Shown here: positions 26,110 to 34,768 of the stretch, in pieces | Position numbering within the stretch: the first letter of the stretch is position 1 | Layout of the letters: each line of letters opens with the position of its first letter | Assembly (NCBI RefSeq): GCF_006265225.1 | Contig: NZ_VDCS01000003.1 | Coordinates: forward strand, 248,001 to 312,000 | Reading direction: 5' to 3' | DNA length: 64,000 nucleotides | From: Allotamlana fucoidanivorans | GTDB lineage: Bacteria > Bacteroidota > Bacteroidia > Flavobacteriales > Flavobacteriaceae | The notes under the pieces: generated by a model | Database searches by the model: none | Told to the model about the DNA's origin: nothing | The model's input: only the letters and a program-made list of their open reading frames with translations | Program-made: the position numbers and the translations under genes

Positions 26110-27255
26110 TTATTGTACTCTTGCAACAGCTTCTTCTATTGCTTCATTTGAAGCACATAATGAAAATCTAACATACCCTTCCCCCTGCGAACCAAACACG
26201 GTTCCTGGTGTAATAAATATATGATTTTCTTTAAGTACTTTATCTATAAACTCTTCTGACTTCACATGATCAGGCAATTTGGCCCAAATAAACATACCTG
26301 TTGCATTTTCATCGTAGGTACAATTTAGGGCATCTGCAAGTTGCCATACTAGCTTACGCCTTTCTTGATATACATTATTCAATGTTGCAAACCACATGTT
26401 TGAACATTTCAAAGCTTCAATGGCACCTTTTTGTATTCCATAAAACATGCCCGAGTCAAAATTACTCTTTACTTTTAAAATATTACTAATATACTCTGGA
26501 GCACCAACTACCATACCTACACGCCAACCAGCCATATTGAACGTTTTACTTAATGAATTGAGCTCTAAGCAAACTTCTTTAGCGCCTGGAACACTCAAAA
26601 TACTTCTAGGATTATCATTCAGTATAAAACTGTACGGGTTATCATTAACAATTAAAATATTATGCTTTTTCCCAAACGCCACTAAATTCTCAAAAACATA
26701 CTTATCGGGCTGTGCTCCTGTTGGCATATGTGGATAATTAACCCACATCAATTTTACTTTTGACAAGTCTTGCTGCTCAAGAGCTTTAAAATCTGGCTGC
26801 CAATTATTGCCAGCATCCAAATTATAAGACACCCCTTTAGCTCCAACCAATTTTGTTACCGATTGGTAAGTTGGATACCCTGGATTTGGAATTAACACCT
26901 CATCTCCTTCGTTAAGATATGCCATAGATATATGCATAATACCTTCTTTACTTCCCATTAGAGGAAGAATTTCTGAAGACGGACTTAAACTCACAGAAAA
27001 ATGCATCTTATAAAATTCTGAAATCGCAGATCTCAACTCAGGAAGTCCTTGGTAACTCTGGTACTTATGTGCATTAGCATCTTTAAGACTATAATTTACA
27101 GCCTCAAGAACCTTCGCTGGAGGTTGTAAATCTGGACTCCCTATTCCTAAGCTAATAATTGGTTTCCCACTTGCAATTAGCATCCCTACTTCTCTCAATT
27201 TTTTTGAAAAGTAATATTCCTCAACGGTCTGTAAACGGTCTGCTACTTCAATCAT
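26110..27255 (-). CDS. class I/II PLP-dependent aminotransferase (aromatic)
   Basis: A 381-residue fold type I aminotransferase. PLP-site features: ELNSLSKTFNMAGWRVGMVVG with the Schiff-base Lys in SLSKTF, NPGYPTY, NDNPYSF, and the Arg in VRFSLCAS near the end that binds the substrate carboxylate. Its position between prephenate dehydratase and prephenate dehydrogenase suggests that it transaminates phenylpyruvate and 4-hydroxyphenylpyruvate to Phe and Tyr; that specificity is inferred from context. Start overlaps the dehydratase stop by 4 bases. Confidence 0.92.
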   Translation of the reverse strand: MIEVADRLQTVEEYYFSKKLREVGMLIASGKPIISLGIGSPDLQPPAKVLEAVNYSLKDANAHKYQSYQGLPELRSAISEFYKMHFSVSLSPSSEILPLMGSKEGIMHISMAYLNEGDEVLIPNPGYPTYQSVTKLVGAKGVSYNLDAGNNWQPDFKALEQQDLSKVKLMWVNYPHMPTGAQPDKYVFENLVAFGKKHNILIVNDNPYSFILNDNPRSILSVPGAKEVCLELNSLSKTFNMAGWRVGMVVGAPEYISNILKVKSNFDSGMFYGIQKGAIEALKCSNMWFATLNNVYQERRKLVWQLADALNCTYDENATGMFIWAKLPDHVKSEEFIDKVLKENHIFITPGTVFGSQGEGYVRFSLCASNEAIEEAVARVQ

Positions 27256-28079
27256 AACTTTGCATTTTTATATTCACCCAAAACTTTAAACCCATCACCC
27301 ATGATATCTATTAACGATTTTGCTTTTTGAAAATCTTTATAGTTTTCAAAAGTCACATCTACAAAAAACGCATATTTCCATGGTGTTTCAATAATTGGTA
27401 ACGACTGTATTTTTGTTAAATTCAGTTTACAATCACTCATTACATTTAAAATAGCAGCTAGACTACCTCGTTTATGATTAGCTTCAAATTTTATGGAGGC
27501 TTTATTAATATCACTTTGATTCACCTCTGAATTAGTTCGCTTAATAATTACAAATCGGGTTTCATTATGCTTTATGGTTTGTATACCATGTGCTAAAATA
27601 TTTAGATTAAAAATTTCAGCAGCCGTTACACTAGCAATAGCCCCAATACCCTTTAATTGCTGCTCTTGAATGCGCTGAGCGACTTCAGCAGTATCTTTAT
27701 CTTCAACTAATTTTATATGTGGGTGTATTTTAAAAAACTCTTTACATTGTAACAAAGCCATAGGGTGTGAATACACTTCTTCAATATCCTCAATACGTTG
27801 ATTAGGCAGTGCCATTAAATTATGCTGAATATCTAAATAGTGTTCTCCTACAATATGCAACCCAAATTTATCAATCAATGCATAATTAGGAATAATTGAC
27901 CCTGCAATAGAGTTTTCTAAGGCCATAATAGCCGCATCACATTCTTTAGTTATTAAAGCATCAACCACTCTATCAAAAGTTAAACACTCAATAGAATCTA
28001 CAGCATTCTCAAAAAACTGCTGGGTCACTATGTGATGAAATGACCCTTTAACTCCCTGTATGGCTACCGTTTTTATCAA
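27252..28079 (-). CDS. pheA: prephenate dehydratase
   Basis: First structural gene of the Phe/Tyr operon, 275 residues. The enzyme converts prephenate to phenylpyruvate. It has the N-terminal AIQGVKGSFHHIVTQQFF, ALENSIAGSIIPNY, the substrate-site motif NETRFVIIKR (about 170-180), and a C-terminal ACT domain (KRGSLAAILNVMSDCKLNLTKIQSLPI) that normally gives Phe feedback inhibition. It is monofunctional, without a mutase. Expression is preceded by a leader-peptide attenuator (28134-28264). Confidence 0.95.
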   Translation of the reverse strand: MIKTVAIQGVKGSFHHIVTQQFFENAVDSIECLTFDRVVDALITKECDAAIMALENSIAGSIIPNYALIDKFGLHIVGEHYLDIQHNLMALPNQRIEDIEEVYSHPMALLQCKEFFKIHPHIKLVEDKDTAEVAQRIQEQQLKGIGAIASVTAAEIFNLNILAHGIQTIKHNETRFVIIKRTNSEVNQSDINKASIKFEANHKRGSLAAILNVMSDCKLNLTKIQSLPIIETPWKYAFFVDVTFENYKDFQKAKSLIDIMGDGFKVLGEYKNAKL

Positions 28080-28133
28080 AATTACACAATTTAGTTTCTG
28101 TCTTTTTATTTTTTATCTTACAAAACGTTAGAC

Positions 28134-28160
28134 AAAAAAAAATCTCGATTTTCATCGAGA
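28134..28160 (-). terminator. attenuator terminator of the Phe/Tyr operon
   Basis: On the minus strand TCTCGAT-GAAA-ATCGAGA (28160-28143) forms a perfect 7-bp stem with a GNRA-like tetraloop, followed by nine Ts (28142-28134). It sits 26 bases after the leader-peptide stop and 55 bases before pheA, so it ends transcription before the structural genes unless prevented. Confidence 0.9.
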
Positions 28161-28186
28161 CTTATATATTAATTTAGCTTTTTAAA

Positions 28187-28264
28187 TTATACATACAACG
28201 CCTCGTTTCTTTTACTAAAAAAGAAATAATTGTTAAAATATGTATAATACACTGTTCTTATCAT
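28187..28264 (-). CDS. Phe/Tyr leader peptide (attenuator)
   Basis: A 25-codon ORF (ATG at 28264-28262, TAA at 28189-28187) with nine Phe/Tyr codons, eight of them in the run YYTYFNNYFFF (residues 6-16). It lies directly upstream of the attenuator terminator and the Phe/Tyr biosynthesis operon. This is the arrangement of a classical ribosome-stalling leader: when charged Phe- or Tyr-tRNA is scarce the ribosome should pause inside the run. A competing helix is possible between CGAGGC (codons 20-22) and GTCTCG at the foot of the terminator stem (6 pairs, one G-U). A ribosome reaching the stop codon would cover CGAGGC and allow termination. The peptide itself probably has no function. Confidence 0.88.
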   Translation of the reverse strand: MIRTVYYTYFNNYFFFSKRNEALYV

Positions 28265-28515
28265 AATTACGCCGCTAAATTAAATATTATTTTAAGAAAT
28301 AAACTAACAAAATCTACTTTTTTTAAAATTCCCAAAAGTTTTAAAGATTTTACAGTAAAACTTCCTTTACGTTATATAATCAATTATTTTTCTCTATTAA
28401 AAAACTAAACTTTTCATGCAGGAGATTATAACACTTTATTTCATCTCTATAATTATTTGGTTAATCTTTCATGTTTCATTTCACGTTCTTCAATTTTCAA
28501 ATGAAAAAATTCATG

Positions 28516-28523
28516 TACTTTTG
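28516..28523 (+). promoter_or_regulatory. putative -7 element for gldA
   Basis: TACTTTTG matches TAnnTTTG and lies 17 bases before the gldA ATG, implying a very short 5' leader. A T-rich stretch about 18 bases upstream could act as the -33 region. Confidence 0.55.
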
Positions 28524-28540
28524 AATAAATAATTTTAAAT

Positions 28541-29437
28541 ATGTCTATTGAAGTAGTTGGAATTTCAAAATTATATGGTAATCAAAAAGCTTTAAATAAT
28601 ATATCGTTTAAAGTTGATAAGCCTGAAATAGTTGGTTTTTTAGGACCTAACGGCGCAGGAAAATCAACCATGATGAAAATACTAACCACCTACCTTACTG
28701 CCAATCAAGGCACGGCAAAGGTGAATGGGTTTAATGTAAACGCCAACAAACAGCAAGTTCAACAAAGTGTTGGCTATTTGCCAGAACACAACCCGTTGTA
28801 TTTAGACCTCTATATTAAAGAATATTTAGCCTTTAATGCCAACATATATCATGTAAACAATCAACGTATTAACGAGGTTATTGACCTCACAGGTTTAACC
28901 GCTGAAGCACATAAAAAAATAGGGCAACTATCAAAAGGCTATAGGCAACGTGTGGGTTTAGCAAACGCACTACTACACAATCCCGATGTATTAATTTTAG
29001 ATGAGCCTACAACAGGTCTAGATCCAAATCAACTAGTAGACATTAGAGGCCTGATTAAATCTTTAGGAAAAACAAAAACAGTGTTTTTGTCAACTCATAT
29101 TATGCAGGAAGTTGAAGCTATGTGCGATCGTGCGATTATTATTAATAAGGGCGAAATTGTGGCCGACAAAAAATTAAAAGATCTTCGTGATGAAAAGGAG
29201 CAAGTGGTCATTGTAGAATTTGACTTCCGTGTTGAAGATGCTTTTCTACTACAACTTCCAAAAGCGCATAAGGTTGTAAACACCCATGATTTTATTTATG
29301 AAATCACCTTTAAAACCTCTGATGACATGCGCGCTCATGTCTTTGATTTTGCTCATGACAATCAATTAAAAATCCTGCAGCTTAATCAAAAAAACACCAG
29401 CTTAGAAACTTTATTTAGAGAGCTCACAACTAATTAA
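28541..29437 (+). CDS. gldA: gliding-motility ABC transporter ATP-binding protein
   Basis: A 298-residue ABC ATPase: Walker A GPNGAGKST, signature LSKGYRQRVG, Walker B DVLILDEPT, switch His in LSTH. The length, the start MSIEVVGISKLYGNQKALNNISF and the C-terminal extension match GldA of gliding flavobacteria, where it acts with the GldF/GldG membrane subunits. Those partners are not adjacent. A general ABC-2 ATPase assignment would be the alternative, but the GldA-like C-terminus favours this call. Monocistronic in appearance. Confidence 0.85.
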   Translation: MSIEVVGISKLYGNQKALNNISFKVDKPEIVGFLGPNGAGKSTMMKILTTYLTANQGTAKVNGFNVNANKQQVQQSVGYLPEHNPLYLDLYIKEYLAFNANIYHVNNQRINEVIDLTGLTAEAHKKIGQLSKGYRQRVGLANALLHNPDVLILDEPTTGLDPNQLVDIRGLIKSLGKTKTVFLSTHIMQEVEAMCDRAIIINKGEIVADKKLKDLRDEKEQVVIVEFDFRVEDAFLLQLPKAHKVVNTHDFIYEITFKTSDDMRAHVFDFAHDNQLKILQLNQKNTSLETLFRELTTN

Positions 29438-29500
29438 TTAAAAGCTAATTTATAATCTTAATTCATAAACACGAAAACGTTAGAAATATAAGCGTGATTT

Positions 29501-29514
29501 ATGACAAAAGTCAT
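29501..29514 (+). promoter_or_regulatory. FNR/CRP-like palindrome upstream of pta
   Basis: ATGACAAAAGTCAT is a perfect 5-4-5 dyad with the half-site spacing of CRP/FNR-superfamily operators, followed by another ATGAC half-site at 29516. It lies about 90 bases before the pta -7 element. Regulator identity is inferred. Confidence 0.4.
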
Positions 29515-29599
29515 CTATGACATTATAATAACATATTAATTTTGCCCAAGTAAGTTTAAACACAAAAAAGATAAAAAGCTATTTAAAAAACTAGAATAT

Positions 29600-29607
29600 T
29601 ATCTTTG
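29600..29607 (+). promoter_or_regulatory. putative -7 element for pta-ackA
   Basis: TATCTTTG matches TAnnTTTG, 20 bases before the pta ATG. The -33 region is not clear. Confidence 0.5.
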
Positions 29608-29627
29608 TAAACAATAAAAACACTAAA

Positions 29628-31718
29628 ATGAGTAAAGGAATTTATGTAGCTACGGTTGAACCTAACAGTGGTAAATCTGTAATTGTATTGGGCTTAATGC
29701 GTATGCTTCTGGGTAAAACAGCCAAAGTTGGTTACTTCAGACCTATAATTGAAGATACCGAAAATGGTGAAATGGACAATCACATTAACACCGTACTGTC
29801 ATACTTTGAAATTGATATAAATTACAAGAACACGTATGCTTATACCAGAAGTGAGTTACTTGAACTTTACAACAAAGGTAAGTCTGGAGATGTTATTGAT
29901 CACGTCATAAAAAAGTTTAAATACCAAGAAGAGCGTTTCGACTTTGTTTTAGTGGAGGGTACAGATTTTTCTCACGAAAACTCTAGTTTAGAATTAGATA
30001 TCAATATTATCATTTCAAAAAACTTAGGTCTTCCTGTTATTCTCGTATCTCAAGGTGATGGTATTCCTTTACATGACATTGTTGACAATGTACAACTGGC
30101 TCATGATGCCTTTAAAGAAGAGGTAGATGTACTTTCTATCATGACAAACAAGGTAAACCCTGATGAGGTTTCTACGCTGAAAGCATTAATTAAAAACAGA
30201 ATTCAAACAACGGCTGATGTTACGGTTATTCCAAAAATTAGCAGCTTAGCCAGTCCTACTATAAAAGAGATTGTAAAAAAGCTAAAAGGAACGGTTCTTT
30301 TTGGTGAAGACATGATTAACAATCAATCTGAAAATTTTAGTGTGGGTGCCATGCAACTACGCAATTATTTACTGCATTTAAAAGAGAATGCCTTGGTCAT
30401 AACACCTGGTGATAGAGCTGATATTATTTTAGGTGCTTTACAAGCAAATATCTCTAAAAATTACCCTAAAGTATCAGGCATTATATTAACTGGTGGACTA
30501 ATTCCTGAAGACACAATTTTAAAATTAATAGAAGGTCTTTCAAGTGTTGTACCTATTATCAGTGTTAAAAAAGGCACTTTTCAGGTTACCAATACCATTG
30601 GTAAAATTAAATCTAGAATTTATGCCGAGAACATTGAAAAAATAGAAACCTCTATTGCTACGTTTGAAAAGCATGTAGATACTGATAAGTTGGCTAATGA
30701 CTTAGTAACGTTTGAATCTGGTATATTCACCCCAAGAATGTTCCAATACAATTTGCTTCAACGAGCTTTAAAAGACAAAAAGCATATTGTGCTGCCCGAA
30801 GGTTATGATGAACGTATTTTAAGGGCATCAGCAAGATTGGTAGACGCTAATGTGGTAGAATTAACTCTTATTGGTGAAGAAGATAAAATTGCTGAAATTG
30901 TTGAAAAACAAGACATTCCTCTTGATTTGAAAAAAGTAAACATTGTTTCTCCCCAAAAATCGGCCCATTTTCAAGATTACGTCAATACATTTTACGAATT
31001 GCGAAAACATAAAAATGTAAATTTAGATATGGCTCGAGATGCTATGTCTGATGTATCCTATTTTGCAACCATGATGATTTACAAAGGCCATGCAGATGGT
31101 ATGGTTTCTGGTGCTGTACATACCACAGCACACACCCTAAGACCAGCACTACAATTCATCAAAACAAAACCTGGATGTAATATTGTATCATCTGTATTCT
31201 TTATGTGTTTGGAAGACCGCGTATCTATTTTTGGTGATTGCGCTATTAATCCAAACCCTAATGCAGAGCAGTTGGCAGAAATAGCTGTTTCGTCTGCACA
31301 AACCGCTCAAAATTTTGGTGTTGAACCTAAAGTAGCCTTGCTATCTTATTCCTCTGGAAGTTCAGGAAAAGGCGAGGAAGTTGATAAGGTTAGAAAAGCT
31401 ACAGAGCTTGCCAAAGCCGCTGCTCCCGATATGAAAATTGAAGGCCCTATCCAGTATGATGCTGCTGTTGATATGCGTATTGGTAAAAGCAAATTACCCG
31501 AATCGGATGTGGCCGGTCAAGCTAGCGTATTGATATTCCCTGATTTAAATACAGGTAACAACACCTACAAAGCTGTACAACGTGAAACTGGAGCGTTAGC
31601 CATTGGCCCAATGCTTCAGGGCCTTAACAAACCCGTTAATGATTTAAGTAGAGGGTGTACCGCAGATGACATTTACAGCACCGTAATAATAACAGCAATT
31701 CAAGCACAAGAAATATAA
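29628..31718 (+). CDS. pta: phosphate acetyltransferase
   Basis: Pta interconverts acetyl-CoA and acetyl phosphate. This is the long form (696 residues) with an N-terminal P-loop, BioD-like part (GIYVATVEPNSGKSVIVLGLMR, about 1-215), a DRTGG domain (about 215-340) and the C-terminal catalytic PTA domain (about 370-696: FQYNLLQRALKDKKHIVLPEG, YSSGSSGKGEEVDKVRKA, IEGPIQYDAAVD). It begins a two-gene operon; ackA starts one base after its stop. Together they make ATP from acetyl-CoA or assimilate acetate. Confidence 0.97.
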   Translation: MSKGIYVATVEPNSGKSVIVLGLMRMLLGKTAKVGYFRPIIEDTENGEMDNHINTVLSYFEIDINYKNTYAYTRSELLELYNKGKSGDVIDHVIKKFKYQEERFDFVLVEGTDFSHENSSLELDINIIISKNLGLPVILVSQGDGIPLHDIVDNVQLAHDAFKEEVDVLSIMTNKVNPDEVSTLKALIKNRIQTTADVTVIPKISSLASPTIKEIVKKLKGTVLFGEDMINNQSENFSVGAMQLRNYLLHLKENALVITPGDRADIILGALQANISKNYPKVSGIILTGGLIPEDTILKLIEGLSSVVPIISVKKGTFQVTNTIGKIKSRIYAENIEKIETSIATFEKHVDTDKLANDLVTFESGIFTPRMFQYNLLQRALKDKKHIVLPEGYDERILRASARLVDANVVELTLIGEEDKIAEIVEKQDIPLDLKKVNIVSPQKSAHFQDYVNTFYELRKHKNVNLDMARDAMSDVSYFATMMIYKGHADGMVSGAVHTTAHTLRPALQFIKTKPGCNIVSSVFFMCLEDRVSIFGDCAINPNPNAEQLAEIAVSSAQTAQNFGVEPKVALLSYSSGSSGKGEEVDKVRKATELAKAAAPDMKIEGPIQYDAAVDMRIGKSKLPESDVAGQASVLIFPDLNTGNNTYKAVQRETGALAIGPMLQGLNKPVNDLSRGCTADDIYSTVIITAIQAQEI

Positions 31719-31719
31719 C

Positions 31720-32907
31720 ATGCAAGTATTAGTTTTAAATTCAGGAAGTTCTTCCCTTAAATTTCAATTATTTACCATGCCTGAAGCACGTATTTTGTGC
31801 TCGGGTCTCATTGAGCGTATTGGTTTAGAAGATGGTAAGTTTAAGTTTAATACAGATAAGGATTCCATAACCGTAGAAACAGCAATTCCTGACCATAAAA
31901 CTGGATTAGAATTACTTGCTAAACAGTTGTTAAACGAAAAAACAGGTATAATAAAATCGGCCGACGACATTAATATTGTAGGACACCGTGTTGTTCATGG
32001 CGGTAGCCACTTTAGCGATACCACTGAAATCACAGAAACGGTAAAAGAAAAAATCAAAGCCCTTTCGTCTTTAGCACCTTTACATAACCCTGCTAATCTT
32101 GAAGGCATTGAAGTGGCTGAAGCTATTTTTCCTAACGCTAAACAGGTGGCTGTTTTTGATACAGCATTCCACCAATCTATTCCTGAAAAAGCTTATCGGT
32201 ATGCTATCCCAAATAAATTTTCAGATGAGCATAATATCCGTTTGTATGGTTTTCACGGCACCAGTCATAAATACGTTTCTGAAAAAGCAATTGATTTTTT
32301 AGGCAAAGAACAATCCAAAATTATTACCATCCATTTAGGAAACGGCTGTAGTATGACGGCTGTAAAAGATGGAAAGAGTGTAGACCATTCTCTTGGTTTT
32401 TCTCCTGTAACAGGTTTAATTATGGGAACCCGTTGTGGAGATATTGACCCGTCTATTATATTTTACCTTGCCGAAAAATACAATTATAGCCTTGATGAAA
32501 TTAATACGCTTTTACAAAAGAAAAGTGGTATGCTAGGTCTAACAGGATTGAGTGATTTAAGAGATATTCAAGCCGAAGCTGAAAACGGAAATAAGGCGTG
32601 CCAATTGGCATTAGATATGAATGCCTACCGTATAAAAAAATACCTTGGTAGCTACACGGCCATTTTAAACGGCATAGATGCTATTGTCTTTACTGCTGGT
32701 ATAGGAGAAAACTCAAGTGTGATTAGAAAAATGGTTTGTGAGGATTTAGACTTTTTAGGAATAAAACTAAACCAAGAAGAAAACGAAAAGCGCTCTAGTA
32801 ACATTAGAACGATAAACACAGTAGATTCTAAAGTGAAAATATTAGTTATTCCAACAAACGAAGAGTTGGAAATAGCAAAACAATCGGTTGATCTATTCAA
32901 AAATTAA
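31720..32907 (+). CDS. ackA: acetate kinase
   Basis: AckA transfers the acetyl phosphate phosphoryl group to ADP. The 395-residue protein has the ASKHA-family motifs: N-terminal VLNSGSSSLKFQLF, VGHRVVHGG, GFHGTSHKYVS, IHLGNGCSMTAV, GLIMGTRCGDIDPSI and FTAGIGENS. The stop codon overlaps the end of the convergent DUF2807 gene by 15 bases, so there is no intergenic terminator between them. Confidence 0.97.
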   Translation: MQVLVLNSGSSSLKFQLFTMPEARILCSGLIERIGLEDGKFKFNTDKDSITVETAIPDHKTGLELLAKQLLNEKTGIIKSADDINIVGHRVVHGGSHFSDTTEITETVKEKIKALSSLAPLHNPANLEGIEVAEAIFPNAKQVAVFDTAFHQSIPEKAYRYAIPNKFSDEHNIRLYGFHGTSHKYVSEKAIDFLGKEQSKIITIHLGNGCSMTAVKDGKSVDHSLGFSPVTGLIMGTRCGDIDPSIIFYLAEKYNYSLDEINTLLQKKSGMLGLTGLSDLRDIQAEAENGNKACQLALDMNAYRIKKYLGSYTAILNGIDAIVFTAGIGENSSVIRKMVCEDLDFLGIKLNQEENEKRSSNIRTINTVDSKVKILVIPTNEELEIAKQSVDLFKN

Positions 32908-33642
32908 TTTTCCCTTATAAACCACCTCTACATCAACCACACGTGGTTTATTAATAGCTATAACATGACCTGTACCAGAAATTTTTCCTGAAAGTTTTTG
33001 TTGCGGGTTTATTATGATGTCATTTGAGCTCCTATTCCAAAAAGTTACATTTTGAGCAATTAATTGCCGTGCTTCAAATCTTGAGGTTCCTGCCGCCAAA
33101 GTTACATGTAAGTTATCAGTTGCGCCAGAAACAAAAGCGTTTGATAGGTTATTAAACACAAAACTCAAACTATTGTTATCAACTTCTAAGTAAAAATTAG
33201 CACTGGTGTAAGTATCTTCTACACCATAATCTTCAGACAGAAGTGTTAAATCAGGATAGGTTAATACGCCATCAGATGTAATATTGTATTGTGTAGAACT
33301 TCTTATTTCTCTTATGTTTGGTGATGTAACATAAACCTTAGTAGCATCATAAGATCTGAAATAATTACAGGTGTTATTTTGAGTCAATATTAATATTCCA
33401 TCCAACACACTCACTACAACACTTGGCATCAAGTTTTTACCTGTTTCTACAACCACTTTTTGCTCTTGCCCCTCTTTTATAATGAGTTCAATATCGCGAT
33501 TTACAAAAATCTTGTCAAAATTTGATACTGTAATCTCATGCCGAATTGTTTTACCTGTAGTTTGTAAACAATCTGGTGCAGATTCCTTATTGCAGGAATA
33601 ACCTATTAAACCTAGACTTAATACTAATAGCACTTTTTTCAT
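32893..33642 (-). CDS. DUF2807 (head GIN domain) lipoprotein
   Basis: A 249-residue lipoprotein: signal MKKVLLVLSLGLIGYSC with lipobox IGYSC. The mature part is a right-handed beta-helix-like DUF2807 domain, starting VSNFDKIFVNRDIELIIKEGQEQKVVVETGKN, with rung-like repeats such as LYLEVDNNSLSFVFNN and LHVTLAAGTSRFEARQL. Such proteins are envelope-anchored; function is unknown. Start overlaps the stop of the PagL-like gene by 4 bases, so the two are translationally coupled. Confidence 0.85.
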   Translation of the reverse strand: MKKVLLVLSLGLIGYSCNKESAPDCLQTTGKTIRHEITVSNFDKIFVNRDIELIIKEGQEQKVVVETGKNLMPSVVVSVLDGILILTQNNTCNYFRSYDATKVYVTSPNIREIRSSTQYNITSDGVLTYPDLTLLSEDYGVEDTYTSANFYLEVDNNSLSFVFNNLSNAFVSGATDNLHVTLAAGTSRFEARQLIAQNVTFWNRSSNDIIINPQQKLSGKISGTGHVIAINKPRVVDVEVVYKGKLIFE

Positions 33643-34739
33643 AATCGTACTCCTATTCCAAATTCAACACATTCAGCTTTTGCGCCATGCGATTTCAATG
33701 TTAAAGCGCCAAACCATGTGTTTCCAAAATAACGCTTCAAACCGATTCGAAAATAGCTTCTTCCTTCAAAATCAAACGGATAATAAATATAATATCCCAA
33801 CTGTGTTACCAAAGACATTCTGTTTACAAACAGCTCATGACCAACAAACAACCCAACTCGCTTATAATCTTCTTCTCCTGTAACATTTTCACCCAATCCA
33901 GCTACGCTTTGGTAATAAATAAGTTCTTTTAAAAATTTTGAAAAAAAAGCATCAGTACCAAATTGCAAAGCACTTTTCTTATTGATACGTTTATCGGCAT
34001 AAACCGAAGCAATATAAAATGGAAATCGACCACTTCCTACAACATCACTTTCATTAACACCAGCCCGAAAAGCTATATTAAACTTAACAGGTTCTGTAAA
34101 TTTTTCTTTGTCTGCATGTACAATATCTGTTATATATTCTGGCTCGGCTTCCTCTAAATTGTAGGTAGCACCAATATTAAACGTAAGGGAGTTTATACTT
34201 GTATTTGGCGCCTTAACATTAGCATTGGAGTAATGAATAAGTGAAAAACCCGCTTGCAAACCTAGTCTATTAAAAATACGTTCCTTTTTGTAATTGAGCA
34301 TCATATAGGTACTACTCAAAAAGGTTGAACCAAATGCATTATTTCTAAAATTATTTACTTTATCATATGGATTGGTGCTTAATGCTAATCCTTGCCCCAC
34401 ACGAAACATGACATGCCGCTTAAAGAAGTAAAAATTGTAATGGGCATAAAGTGCATAATTATTCCCTAATACATCATTTTTTAAACTTTGATATGAAAAA
34501 GAAACACCATAATCTGGATAATTATATAGTTGTTCCCATGCATTATATCCATATGTTTTTTTATTCCAGCTTAAAATAACACCTTCAGGATGCCCTTTTA
34601 TGAGATGTAAAACATCGGTATTGTGCTCCGCTATATTCCCTTTAAAATAATTAACATCAAAATAAGACGTATGCTTTTTTTCTTGTGACCAAACAAGACA
34701 AAAAACTAAAGAAAGTGCACAAGCCAGATAAAATTTCAT
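33639..34739 (-). CDS. acyloxyacyl hydrolase / PagL-like outer-membrane protein
   Basis: A 366-residue outer-membrane barrel protein with signal peptide MKFYLACALSLVFCLVWSQ and a C-terminus ending in FGIGVRL. The segment FSLIHYSNANVKAPNTSINSLTFNIGATY contains the HxSN pattern of PagL-type lipid A 3-O-deacylases (catalytic His and Ser). It is longer than classical PagL (about 170), as in other Bacteroidota 'acyloxyacyl hydrolase' proteins, because of additional strands. Lipid A deacylation is inferred from this motif. Its operon partner is the DUF2807 lipoprotein. Confidence 0.75.
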   Translation of the reverse strand: MKFYLACALSLVFCLVWSQEKKHTSYFDVNYFKGNIAEHNTDVLHLIKGHPEGVILSWNKKTYGYNAWEQLYNYPDYGVSFSYQSLKNDVLGNNYALYAHYNFYFFKRHVMFRVGQGLALSTNPYDKVNNFRNNAFGSTFLSSTYMMLNYKKERIFNRLGLQAGFSLIHYSNANVKAPNTSINSLTFNIGATYNLEEAEPEYITDIVHADKEKFTEPVKFNIAFRAGVNESDVVGSGRFPFYIASVYADKRINKKSALQFGTDAFFSKFLKELIYYQSVAGLGENVTGEEDYKRVGLFVGHELFVNRMSLVTQLGYYIYYPFDFEGRSYFRIGLKRYFGNTWFGALTLKSHGAKAECVEFGIGVRL

Positions 34740-34768
34740 AACAAAGGTTACGTTCTAAAAAACACTAT

